This document shows, piece by piece, positions 44,822-54,407 of a DNA stretch of 64,000 bases. The position numbers and the translations under genes were made by a program. The stretch covers positions 46,623 through 110,622 of the forward strand of contig NZ_LSJA01000317.1 in NCBI RefSeq assembly GCF_001556515.1, given 5' to 3'. Positions within the stretch are counted from its first letter, which is position 1. The number at the start of each line of letters is the position of its first letter. Source of the DNA: Caulobacter sp. CCH9-E1. Lineage in GTDB: Bacteria > Pseudomonadota > Alphaproteobacteria > Caulobacterales > Caulobacteraceae. The notes beneath the pieces were generated by a model. The model had not been told where the DNA came from. It worked only from the letters and a program-made list of their open reading frames with translations, and searched no databases.

Positions 44822-45802
44822 TTAGCTGCGGATAAAGGCCAGCAGATCCTGGTTGATCGTGTCGGCCTGTGTCGTCGCCATCCCGTGCGGGAATCCGGGA
44901 TAGGTCTTGAGCACGCCGTTCTTGAGCAGCTTGATGGCCAGAAGCGCGCTGTCGGCGATGGGCACGATCTGGTCATCCTCGCCGTGCATGATCAGCACCG
45001 GCGCGTCGATCGTCTTCAGATCTTCGGTGAAATCGGTCTCGGAGAAGGCCGCGATGCAGTCGTACTGGGCCTTGGCGCCGCCGGCCATGCCTTGGCGCCA
45101 CCAGTTGTTGATCAGGCCCTGGCTGACCTTCGCGCCCGGACGATTGAAGCCATAGAACGGCCCCTCGGGGACATCCCGGTAGAACTGGGCGCGATTGGCC
45201 TGCAGAGCCGCGCGGAAGCCGTCGAAGACCTCCATGGGCAGACCGCCGGGGTTGGCCGGAGTCTTCAGCATGATCGGCGGGATGGCGCCGATCAGCACCG
45301 CCTTGGCGACATGGTCGGCGCGTCCAAAGCGCGCGACGTAGCGCGCGACGACGCCACCGCCCGTTGAATGCCCGACATGCACCGCGTTGGCCAAGCCCAG
45401 GGCTTGGACGACTGCGTGCGTGTCGGCGGCGTAGGCGTTCATCTCGTTGCCATCGTCGGTCTGGGTCGAACGACCATGACCGCGCCGGTCGAAGGCGACG
45501 ACCCGGAAACCCTTGGCGCCGAAGAACAGCATCTGGTTGTCCCACTCGTCGGCGGTCAATGGCCAGCCGTGGTGGAAGACGATCGGTTGGCCGGCGGGAG
45601 GCCCCCAGTCCTTGTAGAACAGCTCGACGCCGTCCTTGGTCTTGATCACGCCGCTGCTCGCTCGCGCCGGCTTGGCCGCAGTCGCTGCCTGGGTTTCTGA
45701 CGGCGACAGCGCCGGCGCCGCGGAGAGGGCGGCCAGGCCAAGGCCGGACGTCATCACCGCGCGTCGTGACGCGGCTTGGTCTTTGGTTGAACGCTCGCTC
45801 AT
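44822..45802 (-). CDS. Exported alpha/beta hydrolase, haloperoxidase/esterase-like
   Basis: A 326-residue protein. The N-terminus has a twin-arginine-like leader (SRRAVMTSGLGLAALSAAPA), so export by Tat is likely. The alpha/beta-hydrolase core resembles cofactor-free haloperoxidases/arylesterases: VFHHGWPLTADEWD (oxyanion region), VAFDRRGHGRS, the nucleophile in GHSTGGGVVARY, Asp in MHGEDDQIVP and His in YPGFPHGMATT. The start at 45802 has a strong GAGGAGG ribosome-binding site, so the longer reading to 46009 was rejected. Confidence 0.9.
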   Translation of the reverse strand: MSERSTKDQAASRRAVMTSGLGLAALSAAPALSPSETQAATAAKPARASSGVIKTKDGVELFYKDWGPPAGQPIVFHHGWPLTADEWDNQMLFFGAKGFRVVAFDRRGHGRSTQTDDGNEMNAYAADTHAVVQALGLANAVHVGHSTGGGVVARYVARFGRADHVAKAVLIGAIPPIMLKTPANPGGLPMEVFDGFRAALQANRAQFYRDVPEGPFYGFNRPGAKVSQGLINNWWRQGMAGGAKAQYDCIAAFSETDFTEDLKTIDAPVLIMHGEDDQIVPIADSALLAIKLLKNGVLKTYPGFPHGMATTQADTINQDLLAFIRS

Positions 45803-45915
45803 TTCAAACCTCCTCAGATGACCGACGCAGTCGGCTCGCGGAGGACAATCATCCCGGCGTTGAAGAAGGGCTTGAGCGCATCGAGCCCTTCTTGGACCCA
45901 TGGGGCCTGACCGCG

Positions 45916-46785
45916 CTAATAGGCGAGAGTGGGGATCCGCGCGATCAGCAGGTCGGCGAGGGCCCGCAATCTCGGCAGGCGCCGCAGGTCCCGATGATAG
46001 CCCAGCCACTGCGTGCGGCTGGGCGGGTCCTCATCCAATTCGATCCGTTGGATGCCAGGGGCGGCGTCGCCCAGCGGCCGCGGCAGCACGGCCAGGCCGG
46101 CGCCCAGCGCGCAAAGCTGGGCCTGCACCTCGCGACTGTTGCTGCGCGAGGCGATCCTGGCGCCTGGCAGGCGGCGCGTGATCCAGCCGACGTCGGGCAT
46201 GCCGCCGAACGCGGTGTCCATGACCACCAAGGCGTGTCCCGCTCCATCTCCAATCGGCTCTATGCAGTCCTCTGGGCGGCCGTACAGCCCATACGAGATG
46301 GTCACCAGGCGCCGGGCGAGCACCTCGGCCTCGCTGAACGGCACCATGCGCACGACGAGGTCGGCTTCGCGGCGCGCCAGGCTGTAGATGCGAGGATCGG
46401 TCAAGGTCTCGACCACCACGGCCGGGTGCAGTTCGGCCAGTTCGGCCAGGACCGGCGCGAGCAGCACGCGGGCGAACCAGTCCGAGCATGAAACGCGGAG
46501 CTCGCCCGCCAAGGCCGCGTCGCTGCCCGACAAGGCTCGCAGCAAGGCGAGCGACTCCGTCTCCATGCGTTCGGCGTGAGCCAGCAGCGTCTGGCCTTCG
46601 TCAGTCAGGACGAAGCCGTCCGCCGTCCGTTGGAACAGCGCCGCGCCGATCGCCGCTTCGAGCGCTTTCAGTCGGCGTCCCATGGTCGGCTGCGATTGGC
46701 CAACCCGACGCCCCGCGGCGCCCAGCGTGCCCTCCCGGGCGATGGCGAGGAAGATCGGAAGGTCGCTCCACTCGAACGGCGCCAC
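45916..46785 (-). CDS. LysR-family transcription regulator
   Basis: A 289-residue LysR-type regulator. The N-terminal winged helix reads WSDLPIFLAIAREGTLGAAG and RVGQSQPTMGRRLKALEAAI. The effector-binding domain covers about residues 90-285. It starts at a GTG (46785), and the 101-bp AT-rich gap to the divergent oxidoreductase gene at 46887 is the expected place for its operator. Regulation of that gene, and perhaps of the hydrolase downstream, is inferred. Confidence 0.92.
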   Translation of the reverse strand: MAPFEWSDLPIFLAIAREGTLGAAGRRVGQSQPTMGRRLKALEAAIGAALFQRTADGFVLTDEGQTLLAHAERMETESLALLRALSGSDAALAGELRVSCSDWFARVLLAPVLAELAELHPAVVVETLTDPRIYSLARREADLVVRMVPFSEAEVLARRLVTISYGLYGRPEDCIEPIGDGAGHALVVMDTAFGGMPDVGWITRRLPGARIASRSNSREVQAQLCALGAGLAVLPRPLGDAAPGIQRIELDEDPPSRTQWLGYHRDLRRLPRLRALADLLIARIPTLAY

Positions 46786-46886
46786 GCATCACCCATTCAA
46801 AACTGAATGATTATCGTGCCAAGTCTTCTATTCCAGTCAATCCCGTTTGGATGATCTCTTAGGTTCAACCAACCGGAGTTGTTCCG

Positions 46887-47891
46887 ATGAGCTCGATCCA
46901 AACCATGACCGCCGCCGTCGTGACGTCGCGCGACGGCCCCTTCACGCTTCAGCCTGTGGCGCGGCCGACCCCCGGTCCAGGCGAGGTGCTTGTCCGCGTG
47001 GAGGCCAGCGGCCTCAATCCTCTGGACCTGAAGATCCGCGCCGAGCAGGCAGCCCACGCTCGCAACCCGTTGCCGGCGGTGCTGGGCATGGACCTGGCCG
47101 GCGAGGTGGAGGCCGTCGCCGCGGACGTGGTGGGTTTCGCGCCGGGGGATCGTGTTTTCGGCCTCGTCGGCGGTGTCGGGGGACTGCAGGGCGCCCACGC
47201 CCAGTACGTCTCGGTCGACGCGGGACTTCTCGCCAAACGGCCGGTCAGCCTTTCCGCGCGCGCGGCCGCCGCCCTGCCGCTGGTGGCCATAACGGCCTGG
47301 GAAGGCCTCGTCGATCGCGCCCGGGTCAGACCTGGCCAGACCGTGCTGGTCCAAGGCGGCGCGGGCGGTGTAGGCCATCTGGCCGTCCAGATCGCTCTGG
47401 CCAAGGGCGCGCGGGTCTATGCCACCGCCTTGGGCGAGGCGGATCAGAGCTACCTTCGCGACCTCGGCGCGGTCGCCATCGACGGTGCGCGATCGGTCGC
47501 CGATTATGTCGGCGAGCATACCGCCGGCGCGGGCTTCGAGGTTGTCTACGACACCGGCGGCGGCGCCCTCTTGGACGCCTCGTTCCAGGCCGTCAAAAGG
47601 TTCGGCCACGTCGTCAGCTGCCTGGGCTGGGGCGTGCATGCGCTGGCGCCGCTCTCTTTCAAGCAGGCGACGTATTCGGGGGTCTTCACGCTTCAACCGC
47701 TGTTGAGCGGCGAGGGGCGCGGCCACTTCGGCGAGATTCTGACGGAAGTGGCGGCCCTGGCCGATCAAGGAGCGCTGAAGCCGCGCCTGCACGAAGGCCG
47801 GTTTGGTCTGGACGCCTTGGACGCGGCTTACGAGACGCTGGCTGGCGGCCGGGCAGGGGGCAAGGTCGTCGTCGATGTCGCGCATCCGTGA
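46887..47891 (+). CDS. Zinc-independent MDR-family NADPH:quinone/enone oxidoreductase
   Basis: A 334-residue medium-chain dehydrogenase/reductase. The N-terminal GroES-like domain has VASGLNPLDLKIRAEQ-type sequence and GMDLAGEVEAVAADV. The Rossmann loop is VLVQGGAGGVGHLAVQIALA. The Cys cluster of a structural zinc site is absent, which points to the quinone oxidoreductase/zeta-crystallin branch. It is divergent from the LysR gene, a classic regulator/target pair. Confidence 0.9.
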   Translation: MSSIQTMTAAVVTSRDGPFTLQPVARPTPGPGEVLVRVEASGLNPLDLKIRAEQAAHARNPLPAVLGMDLAGEVEAVAADVVGFAPGDRVFGLVGGVGGLQGAHAQYVSVDAGLLAKRPVSLSARAAAALPLVAITAWEGLVDRARVRPGQTVLVQGGAGGVGHLAVQIALAKGARVYATALGEADQSYLRDLGAVAIDGARSVADYVGEHTAGAGFEVVYDTGGGALLDASFQAVKRFGHVVSCLGWGVHALAPLSFKQATYSGVFTLQPLLSGEGRGHFGEILTEVAALADQGALKPRLHEGRFGLDALDAAYETLAGGRAGGKVVVDVAHP

Positions 47892-47940
47892 CGCGTGCGT
47901 CGGCGGCCCTCAGCAGGCCGCCGACTACGCCTTCCGGCCT

Positions 47941-48774
47941 CTAGTCGGCGCGGTGGCCGGTGTCCGCCGCCAGCCCGCCCCAAGTGGCGAGGATCTCGCT
48001 GTCGCGGGCGTGCTTGGCGGCGATCGCCGCGACGGTATCGGCGCCCAGCGGCAGACGTACCGGGGGCGCGGGCATATTGGCCAATCGCAGGACGGCTTCG
48101 GCCAGCTTGGCTGGATCGCCGGGCTGCTGGTGGTTGAGCCCGTCCACACGGATGCGAACAGCGCCGGCCGTCTCGGCATAGTCGGCGATGGCCGGCTGAC
48201 TGATCTTCAACGAGGTTGGGTCCAGGAAGTCGGTGCGGAAATATCCCGGCTCGACCGCGCTGACATGGATGCCCAGTGGCGCCAGCTCTGCATGAAGGGC
48301 CTCGGTGAGGCCTTCGACCGCGAACTTGGTGGCGCAATAGACGCCAAAGCCCGCCGCGCCCCGATAGCCACCGATCGAGGACATGTTGATGATATGGCCG
48401 CTTCGCCGGGCGCGCATGGTTGGCAGGACCGCTCGCGTCACCGCCAGCAGCCCGAAGACGTTGACGGCGAAGAGCTGCTCGATCTCTCCGGCGCTGGCCT
48501 CCTCGACCGCGCCTACCAAGCCATAGCCGGCGTTGTTGACGAGGACGTCGATCGGCCCGAACTGATCGAGGGCCGCCTGGACCGCTGTCTTGGCCTGCGC
48601 CGGTTGGGTCACGTCAAGCCGCGCGGCCAACAGGTTGGCGCGCTGGCCAAATCGCATGGTGACGGCGCTCGGGTCGCGCGCGGTGGCGACGACTCTATCG
48701 CCGGCCTGAAGCGCGCGCTCGGCGATCCGAGCGCCCAGGCCGCGGGCTGCGCCAGTGATGAACCAGGTCTTCAT
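47941..48774 (-). CDS. Short-chain dehydrogenase/reductase
   Basis: A 277-residue classical SDR: cofactor motif WFITGAARGLGARIAERAL, VLVNNAGYGLVGAVEE, Ser in IINMSSIGGYRGAAGFG, and the catalytic Tyr-Lys in YCATKFAVEGLTEAL. SDRs of this type (DUF-less, about 280 aa, TGAARGLG start) are often NADP-dependent. It is divergent from the AraC gene at 48900 with a 125-bp gap containing GTGAAGACTC, so AraC control is likely. The substrate is unknown. Confidence 0.92.
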   Translation of the reverse strand: MKTWFITGAARGLGARIAERALQAGDRVVATARDPSAVTMRFGQRANLLAARLDVTQPAQAKTAVQAALDQFGPIDVLVNNAGYGLVGAVEEASAGEIEQLFAVNVFGLLAVTRAVLPTMRARRSGHIINMSSIGGYRGAAGFGVYCATKFAVEGLTEALHAELAPLGIHVSAVEPGYFRTDFLDPTSLKISQPAIADYAETAGAVRIRVDGLNHQQPGDPAKLAEAVLRLANMPAPPVRLPLGADTVAAIAAKHARDSEILATWGGLAADTGHRAD

Positions 48775-48899
48775 GGGGGAGAGCTCCTTGGGGCGCGACG
48801 GCCTTCGTCGAACCTGGCGAGCAGACTAGTTTCGACGCGCTCGCCTTTGGTGTTGTGCGGTGTTGCGCGCTGTGAAGACTCGCAAGCGGGCGGATCGCC

Positions 48900-49421
48900 A
48901 TGGCGCTGACAGCCTCGGAGATCCGCGCGCCCAGGCCGTTGCAGCTGAGGGTCGCCGTCCTGCTGGATCAGGCGCTGGGCGCGCTGCCCGCCGACCCGAT
49001 CGCAGCCCAGGTGCTGGTCGCCCGGGCGCGGGAACTTCTGGAGCCGCCGCCGCGCGACGAAAGCCGCGCGTCGGCGGGAGCAACCGGTTGCGTGCTGCCA
49101 ACCTGGCGCGCGCGCCAGATAGTCGCCTTTGTCGACGATAATATCGGGCGCACGCTCTACAGCGCCGAGCTCGCCGGCGCGGCGAAGATGAGCACCGGCC
49201 AGCTTGGTCGGGCCTTGAAAGCGACCTTTGGCCTTTCGCCATCGGAATTCATCATGCAAAGGCGCCTGCTGATGGCCCAGCGTCTGATGCTGGAAACCGA
49301 CGACGCCCTGGCGCAGATCGCGCAGCTTTGCGGCCTCTGCGATCAAGCCCACCTCAGCCGCGCCTTTCGCAAGGCCTACGGCCAGACGCCGGCCGCTTGG
49401 CGTCGCGGCGCGCGGGGCTAG
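48900..49421 (+). CDS. AraC-family regulator, compact form
   Basis: A 173-residue AraC-type regulator with both C-terminal helix-turn-helix motifs (SAELAGAAKMSTGQLGRALK and DALAQIAQLCGLCDQAHLSR, then RAFRKAYGQTPAAWRR). The N-terminal part is only about 70 residues, too short for the usual cupin effector domain. It is a paralogue of the protein at 50542, with LCGLCDQAHL in place of the usual GF-SxSHF pattern. It is divergent from the SDR gene at 48774. Confidence 0.9.
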   Translation: MALTASEIRAPRPLQLRVAVLLDQALGALPADPIAAQVLVARARELLEPPPRDESRASAGATGCVLPTWRARQIVAFVDDNIGRTLYSAELAGAAKMSTGQLGRALKATFGLSPSEFIMQRRLLMAQRLMLETDDALAQIAQLCGLCDQAHLSRAFRKAYGQTPAAWRRGARG

Positions 49422-49448
49422 CGCGCCCGCGGCCGCTTTCGTAATCGC

Positions 49449-49796
49449 CTAGGGCCGCGGCAGGGTGTCGAGCGCGTCCAGTGTCCGCGTCGAATAGACC
49501 AGGGCCGCGCCAGCGTTGATGGCGATGGCCACGCCTAGGGCTTCGGCGATCTCCTCGCGCGTGGCCCCCAGTCGATGGGCGGCCTCGGTATGAACCGTGA
49601 TGCAGCCGTCGCACCTCAGGCTGATGGAGGCGGCGAGGGCGATCAGTTCACGCGTCTTGGCCTCGAGGTGGCCGGTCTTGGCACCCGCGCCGCTTAGCGT
49701 GGCGTAGCCGCGCACGGTGTCTGGCGAAAGCCTGCCTAGCTCGCCGACGCCTTTCATCAGCTGATCGCGATAGTCGTTCCAGTTGAGCATGGTCAT
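49449..49796 (-). CDS. Carboxymuconolactone decarboxylase / AhpD-like protein
   Basis: A 115-residue AhpD-fold protein. The redox motif is in SLRCDGCITVHTEAAHRLGA (CxxC followed by His), as in peroxidase-partner AhpD proteins rather than true decarboxylases. A disulfide reductase/peroxidase role is inferred. It lies 40 bp downstream of the NTF2-like gene on the same strand, so the two may be co-transcribed. It converges on the AraC gene at 48900. Confidence 0.9.
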   Translation of the reverse strand: MTMLNWNDYRDQLMKGVGELGRLSPDTVRGYATLSGAGAKTGHLEAKTRELIALAASISLRCDGCITVHTEAAHRLGATREEIAEALGVAIAINAGAALVYSTRTLDALDTLPRP

Positions 49797-49836
49797 CAGA
49801 GGGTCCTTTTTCCTGAGGCGATGGACGGACGGAGGA

Positions 49837-50298
49837 TCAGAGACCCAGGGCGGACAGCGACGGATGGTCGGCTGGCCGCGCGCCGAGCGGCCAGAAGAAC
49901 AGGCGCTCGGACTCGCTGATCGGCAGGTCGTTGATGCTGGCCAGACGCCATTCCATCAGACCCTCGGTGTTGAACTGCCAGTTCTCGTTGCCGTAGGAGC
50001 GGAACCAGGTGCCCGTCGCATCGCGCCATTCGTAGGCGAAGCGAACGGCGATGCGGTTGTCGGTAAAGGCCCAAAGTTCCTTGATCAGCCGATACTCCTG
50101 CTCCTTGTCCCACTTGCGGGTCAGGAACGCGACGATGGCTTCGCGGCCGGTGACGAAGTCGCTGCGGTTTCGCCAGACGCTGTCTGGCGTGTAGGCCTGG
50201 GCCACGGCGGCGGGATCTCGGCTGTTCCAGCCATTCTCGGCCGCCTGAACCTTCTGGCGAGCGGTCTCGAGGGTGAAAGGGGGAAGCGGGGGACGCAT
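49837..50298 (-). CDS. NTF2-like protein (DUF1348 type)
   Basis: A 153-residue SnoaL/NTF2-like protein: [59 protein letters not shown] and [17 protein letters not shown]. The start at 50298 has AGAGG upstream; longer readings extend into the regulatory gap. NTF2-like folds host diverse small-molecule enzymes, and the family has no firm function. It heads a probable two-gene unit with the AhpD-like gene and is divergent from the AraC gene at 50542. Confidence 0.88.
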   Translation of the reverse strand: MRPPLPPFTLETARQKVQAAENGWNSRDPAAVAQAYTPDSVWRNRSDFVTGREAIVAFLTRKWDKEQEYRLIKELWAFTDNRIAVRFAYEWRDATGTWFRSYGNENWQFNTEGLMEWRLASINDLPISESERLFFWPLGARPADHPSLSALGL

Positions 50299-50396
50299 GG
50301 CGGCCTCTTTTGAAAGCGGTGGGAGGGGCGCGAGGCGCATGCGCTGCTCGCCCTTTGATGTGCGCACGGCCTGCGCGGCGCCACGAGTCAGGCGAT

Positions 50397-50416
50397 GTGA
50401 AGTCTCGTGAAGTCTC
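50397..50416. promoter_or_regulatory. Tandem 10-bp repeat in divergent promoter region
   Basis: GTGAAGTCTC occurs twice head to tail without spacing, in the 243-bp gap between the NTF2-like gene and the AraC gene. A one-mismatch copy (GTGAAGACTC, 48872-48881) lies in the equivalent gap of the paralogous AraC gene. A ten-base period puts both repeats on the same DNA face, as expected for the two HTH motifs of AraC proteins. Confidence 0.6.
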
Positions 50417-50541
50417 CGTCGAACGATGTTATGTGACCGTGAGCTGCAACCTTCGCGACGTCTCACGCCTGGTCACGGCGCTTAACGCGCGCTCGGCGCG
50501 ATGCGGGCCGATGCTCCTGTCATCACGACAAGGAGGCTCCC

Positions 50542-51129
50542 ATGCACAGTATCGCCCTGACGGACGGCCCGACCTGGGCAAGGCCCGGACACGATATGGT
50601 CCGTGCTCTGATCGACGACGCGCTCAAGTCGCTGGACAGCGACCGGCACGCGGCGCGGACCTATCTGGGCCAGGCGCATAGGATCATCGATCGGGAACTG
50701 GATGTCGCGCCGGCGACTCCCGACAACACGCCACCCCGCCCCAAAGGCGCGCGTCTCACCGGCTGGCGATTGCGCCGTCTGGCGGAATTCATCGAGCAAA
50801 ACATCGAACGGACCATCAAGGTCGGTGAGTTGGCTCGCGTGATCCGCATCAGCACCAGCCAGCTGGGTCGCTGCTTCAATGTTACCTTCGGCCTGACGCC
50901 ATCGGATTACATCATGCGCCAGCGGCTCGAGCGGGCCCGGCACATGATGGTGAGCAGTGACGAGGGTCTGGCCCAGATCGCCTACGCCTGCGGGCTGTGC
51001 GATCAGGCTCACCTGACCCGCGCCTTCCGCAAGCATTATGGCTGTCCGCCGGCGGCCTGGCGCCGTAGTCACCGGGGCGGCCGCGAGACGGCCCAAACCC
51101 TGTGGACCAAGACGGAGGCGGTCGCGTGA
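50542..51129 (+). CDS. AraC-family regulator, compact form (paralogue)
   Basis: A 195-residue AraC-type regulator closely related to the one at 48900. The HTH motifs are KVGELARVIRISTSQLGRCF and EGLAQIAYACGLCDQAHLTR, then AFRKHYGCPPAAWRR. The N-terminal part is about 70 residues and differs from its paralogue. It is divergent from the NTF2-like gene. The start ATG follows AGGAGG. The 280 bp to the next gene hold no recognisable gene. Confidence 0.9.
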   Translation: MHSIALTDGPTWARPGHDMVRALIDDALKSLDSDRHAARTYLGQAHRIIDRELDVAPATPDNTPPRPKGARLTGWRLRRLAEFIEQNIERTIKVGELARVIRISTSQLGRCFNVTFGLTPSDYIMRQRLERARHMMVSSDEGLAQIAYACGLCDQAHLTRAFRKHYGCPPAAWRRSHRGGRETAQTLWTKTEAVA

Positions 51130-51409
51130 GGCCGCCGCCCCCGCCCCGTGTTCGTCCTTACCGGGCGGTCCGCTCGGAAACCTGGTCGGACCTCAGCGCC
51201 GTCCTCGCTCGCGGCGAGGCCGGCGTGATCTTCGGGCGTCTCCAGGGGCTGCAGACGCCGAACGACGAGCGCCAAGGACCGCGTGGCGATTTGAACAATC
51301 GTGCTTGCGGACAAGCCAACGAACCCTGACTGTGGCGAACTGGCCGGCCCGCGGCGCTGACCTGGCGTCCGTCGCGGTTGTATCCGCGTCTTAGGAGGGG
51401 ACAGTCGGT

Positions 51410-54280
51410 TTGGGGGACGCACGCGCCATCGACTCGGGCGAGGCCGCCGGCGCACGCCAAGCGCTGTTCGGTCCCTACGTGCTCGCCCCCGAGCAGCGAT
51501 TGCTGACGCGGCAGGGCGTTCCCGTGGCCATCGGCGCGCGCGCGCTCGAGGTCTTGATCGCTCTGGTCGGTGAGCATGGTCGCGTGCTGACCCATCGACA
51601 GTTGATCGAACGAGCCTGGGCCGGTCTGACGGTCGAGGAGTCCAACCTGCGGGTCGCGGTTTCGGGGCTGCGCAAGACCCTGCGCGAGGGCGAGGAGGGG
51701 GCGCGCTACATCGAGAACGTGGTCGGCCGGGGCTACTGTTTCGTCGCGCCGGTGCGTTGGCTTAACCTTCCACCCGAGCATGTTCAGCCGTCGGCTGCTC
51801 CGCCAGCGGCCCATAACCTTTCCACCCGCCTGCCGCTGCCGGCCGCGCGCGTGATCGGGCGCGACGTCGTCGTCGATCGCCTTGTGACGACCCTGGGCGA
51901 ACGGAGTCTGATTTCGCTCGTCGGCGCTGGCGGTCTGGGCAAGACCACGGTCGCGGCGCTGGTCGCCCAGGCCTTGAAGGCGCGGGCGGCGGTCGAGCCC
52001 GTGTTCGTCGATCTCAGCGCGGCTGACGATGAAGCCGCGCTGATCAAGGCGGTGGCGGCGGCCCTGGGCCTGGACGGACCGGGGCGCGAGCTCGAGGAGA
52101 CGGTGATCACGGCGCTGGCCGGCCATCGGTTGCTGCTGGTCCTTGATGGATGTGAACACCTGGTCGAAGCGGTCGCGACGTTCTGCGATCGGCTCACCCG
52201 CCGGCTTGACGCCTATCGGATCCTCGTCACCAGCCGCGAAGCTCTTCGCGTGGAGGCCGAGACCGTCCACCTGCTCGACCCTCTGGACTTTCCACACGCC
52301 GATGACGCCGACGCCGCGGGCGAGCCGCTTGACTATTCGGCGGTGCAGCTCTTTGTCGAGCGCGCCGAAGTCAGCGGTCGACGGGGGCCATGGACTCAGG
52401 CGGAGACGCGCCTGGCGGGGGACATCTGCCGTCGGCTGGACGGCTTGGCTCTGGCGATCGAGCTCGTCGCCAGTCGCGTCGGGGCTCTAGGCCTCAGGGG
52501 CGTCGTCGACCTGCTCGATGAGAGCTTGGGGCTGCAGTGGCCAGGGCGCCGAGACGCCGCCCCACGCCACCAGACGCTTCAGGCGCTGCTCGACTGGAGC
52601 CATGATCTGCTGAACGCGCGAGACCAGCGGGTGCTGCGGCGCCTGGCCCTGTTCACTGGACCGTTCGGCTTGAAGGACGCCCATGCCGTGGCCGGAGACC
52701 CCGGCGACGACGCGCTCGAGGTGGCCAACGCCCTGACGAGCCTGGTCGACAAGTCGCTCGTCTGGACCTCCCATGGCGGCGCGGGACCCGTTCAGTTCCG
52801 GCTGCTCGACACCACCCGGGCCTATGCGCTGGCCAAGTTGACCCGCAGCGGGGAGGCCGCAACCATCGCCGAGCGTCACGCCAGGCAGGTCCTCGCGCGC
52901 CTTCAAGAAGGCGGCGGATCCGACGGATCGCTCTTCCAAAGACGCGCCCCGTCGGCGCCGCCCACCGTCGGGGATGTGCTCGCCGCCCTCAGATGGGCTG
53001 AAGCGGCCAGTCCCGACGATCTCTTTTCCAGTCTGGCGATTGGCGCTGCGCCCCTGATGCTCTCTCGCGCCCTGCTGGAGGACTGTGAGACCTGGTGCGT
53101 CCGCGCCTTGAACAGGCTGGCCGAAGGACGGCGGGGAGGGGGCGAGGAGCTGAGGCTGCTGGAAGCGATCGCGATCGCACGCATGTTCGGTCGCGGCAAC
53201 CATGACGCCGTCCGCGAGACGATCGAGCGTGGCCTTTCGCTCGCGGAACGCCTGAAGGCGCGGGCCGATCAGGTGCAGCTGCTGGCCGGCCAGCATATCT
53301 TCCTCACTCGGATCGGCGAGTTCTCCGCCGCGCTCGACTGCGGACGCCAATGCGCCGAGCTCTGCGACGCCGCGCGCGATCCGGGCGGAGCGGCGCTGGC
53401 GCAATGGATGCTCGGCACTTCATTGCACCTGGTCGCCGACCAGCGCCGGGCCCAGGAGGCGATCGACCAGGGCTTTGCCTACTGGGCCGCGGCCGACACC
53501 GACGGCGCGGACGTCTTCGGATATGACCACAAGGTGCGCGCGATGATCGTGTTGTGTCGTGCGCTCTGGCTTCGCGGCGAGCGCGCGCGGTCGATCGAGG
53601 TATGCGAGGCCGCGGTGGTCGAAGCCGAACGCGGCGGCCGCCCGGTCAGTTTGTGCATCGCCTTGATCTACACCGCGACGGTGGCGCTCTGGGACGAGGA
53701 CTGGGAAACGGCTGACCGCCTCGTGGTCCGTCTGATCGAACATTCGGCCCGCCACGGCATCGGCCCCTATCATGGGGTGGGCCTGGCCCTGGCCGGAGAA
53801 CTGGATATCGGCCGCGGGCGATACGCCAAGGGTGTCGAAGGCCTAGGTCAGGCGTTGGAGCGCCTGGATCGGGAAGCCCATCGCATCCTCTCGCCCGCGT
53901 TTTCCGGGACGCTTGCTCAAGGGCTTCACGCCCTGGGTGAACATGCCAAGGCGCGCCGGCGGATCCTTGCGGCGCTGAAGGACGCCCGAGCGATCGGCCA
54001 GCACTACGATCTGCCAAGGCTCTATCTGATCGCCAGCGAGGTGCTCGCTGGCGATGGCGAGGATGTGAGGCGAGACTATGCCTGGCAGGCGCTTGAAGCC
54101 GCGCGGGCGGGGGCGGCGCTTAGCCTGGAACTCGCGGCGGCCATGGCGCTGCTGTCCTGCGACGCGGCGAAGACGCCTGGCGAGGCCCAAGACCGCGTCC
54201 GGCAACTATTGGCGGCGATGCCCGACCGCGATGGTCCCTTGGCCCGGCGAGCGGCCGACATGCTGTCAAAGCTTGCTTGA
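51410..54280 (+). CDS. wHTH-STAND ATPase regulator (OmpR-type DNA-binding domain, NB-ARC-like ATPase, TPR-like repeats)
   Basis: A 956-residue protein. Residues about 20-115 are an OmpR/CadC-type winged helix (IGARALEVLIALVGEHGRVL, TVEESNLRVAVSGLRKTLRE, YIENVVGRGYCFVAPV). A STAND ATPase follows, with the P-loop VGAGGLGKTT at 171-180, Walker B LLVLDGCEHL near 242-251 and the sensor-like RILVTSREALR. From about residue 500 the protein is helical, with TPR-like content. Proteins of this design act as ligand-switched transcription regulators. The start is a TTG at 51410 after AGGAGG. It is followed by the ALDH-like and hydrolase genes. Confidence 0.88.
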   Translation: MGDARAIDSGEAAGARQALFGPYVLAPEQRLLTRQGVPVAIGARALEVLIALVGEHGRVLTHRQLIERAWAGLTVEESNLRVAVSGLRKTLREGEEGARYIENVVGRGYCFVAPVRWLNLPPEHVQPSAAPPAAHNLSTRLPLPAARVIGRDVVVDRLVTTLGERSLISLVGAGGLGKTTVAALVAQALKARAAVEPVFVDLSAADDEAALIKAVAAALGLDGPGRELEETVITALAGHRLLLVLDGCEHLVEAVATFCDRLTRRLDAYRILVTSREALRVEAETVHLLDPLDFPHADDADAAGEPLDYSAVQLFVERAEVSGRRGPWTQAETRLAGDICRRLDGLALAIELVASRVGALGLRGVVDLLDESLGLQWPGRRDAAPRHQTLQALLDWSHDLLNARDQRVLRRLALFTGPFGLKDAHAVAGDPGDDALEVANALTSLVDKSLVWTSHGGAGPVQFRLLDTTRAYALAKLTRSGEAATIAERHARQVLARLQEGGGSDGSLFQRRAPSAPPTVGDVLAALRWAEAASPDDLFSSLAIGAAPLMLSRALLEDCETWCVRALNRLAEGRRGGGEELRLLEAIAIARMFGRGNHDAVRETIERGLSLAERLKARADQVQLLAGQHIFLTRIGEFSAALDCGRQCAELCDAARDPGGAALAQWMLGTSLHLVADQRRAQEAIDQGFAYWAAADTDGADVFGYDHKVRAMIVLCRALWLRGERARSIEVCEAAVVEAERGGRPVSLCIALIYTATVALWDEDWETADRLVVRLIEHSARHGIGPYHGVGLALAGELDIGRGRYAKGVEGLGQALERLDREAHRILSPAFSGTLAQGLHALGEHAKARRRILAALKDARAIGQHYDLPRLYLIASEVLAGDGEDVRRDYAWQALEAARAGAALSLELAAAMALLSCDAAKTPGEAQDRVRQLLAAMPDRDGPLARRAADMLSKLA

Positions 54281-54407
54281 GCAAGGCGTTTTCACACCGA
54301 TTCACGTCCCTGAACTGGCGACCGGGGCGATGGCGCACCAAGCTCGTGAAGCCGTCCGGAACGCCTTCGCGCCGCCGTGTGGCGATCGCGAACGAGCTCA
54401 TAACGAC

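Noticed and set aside
51130-51409. Small frames between the AraC gene and the STAND regulator
   Set aside because: Translations (e.g. from 51102) are composition-driven, overlap the AraC gene and have no recognisable motif.
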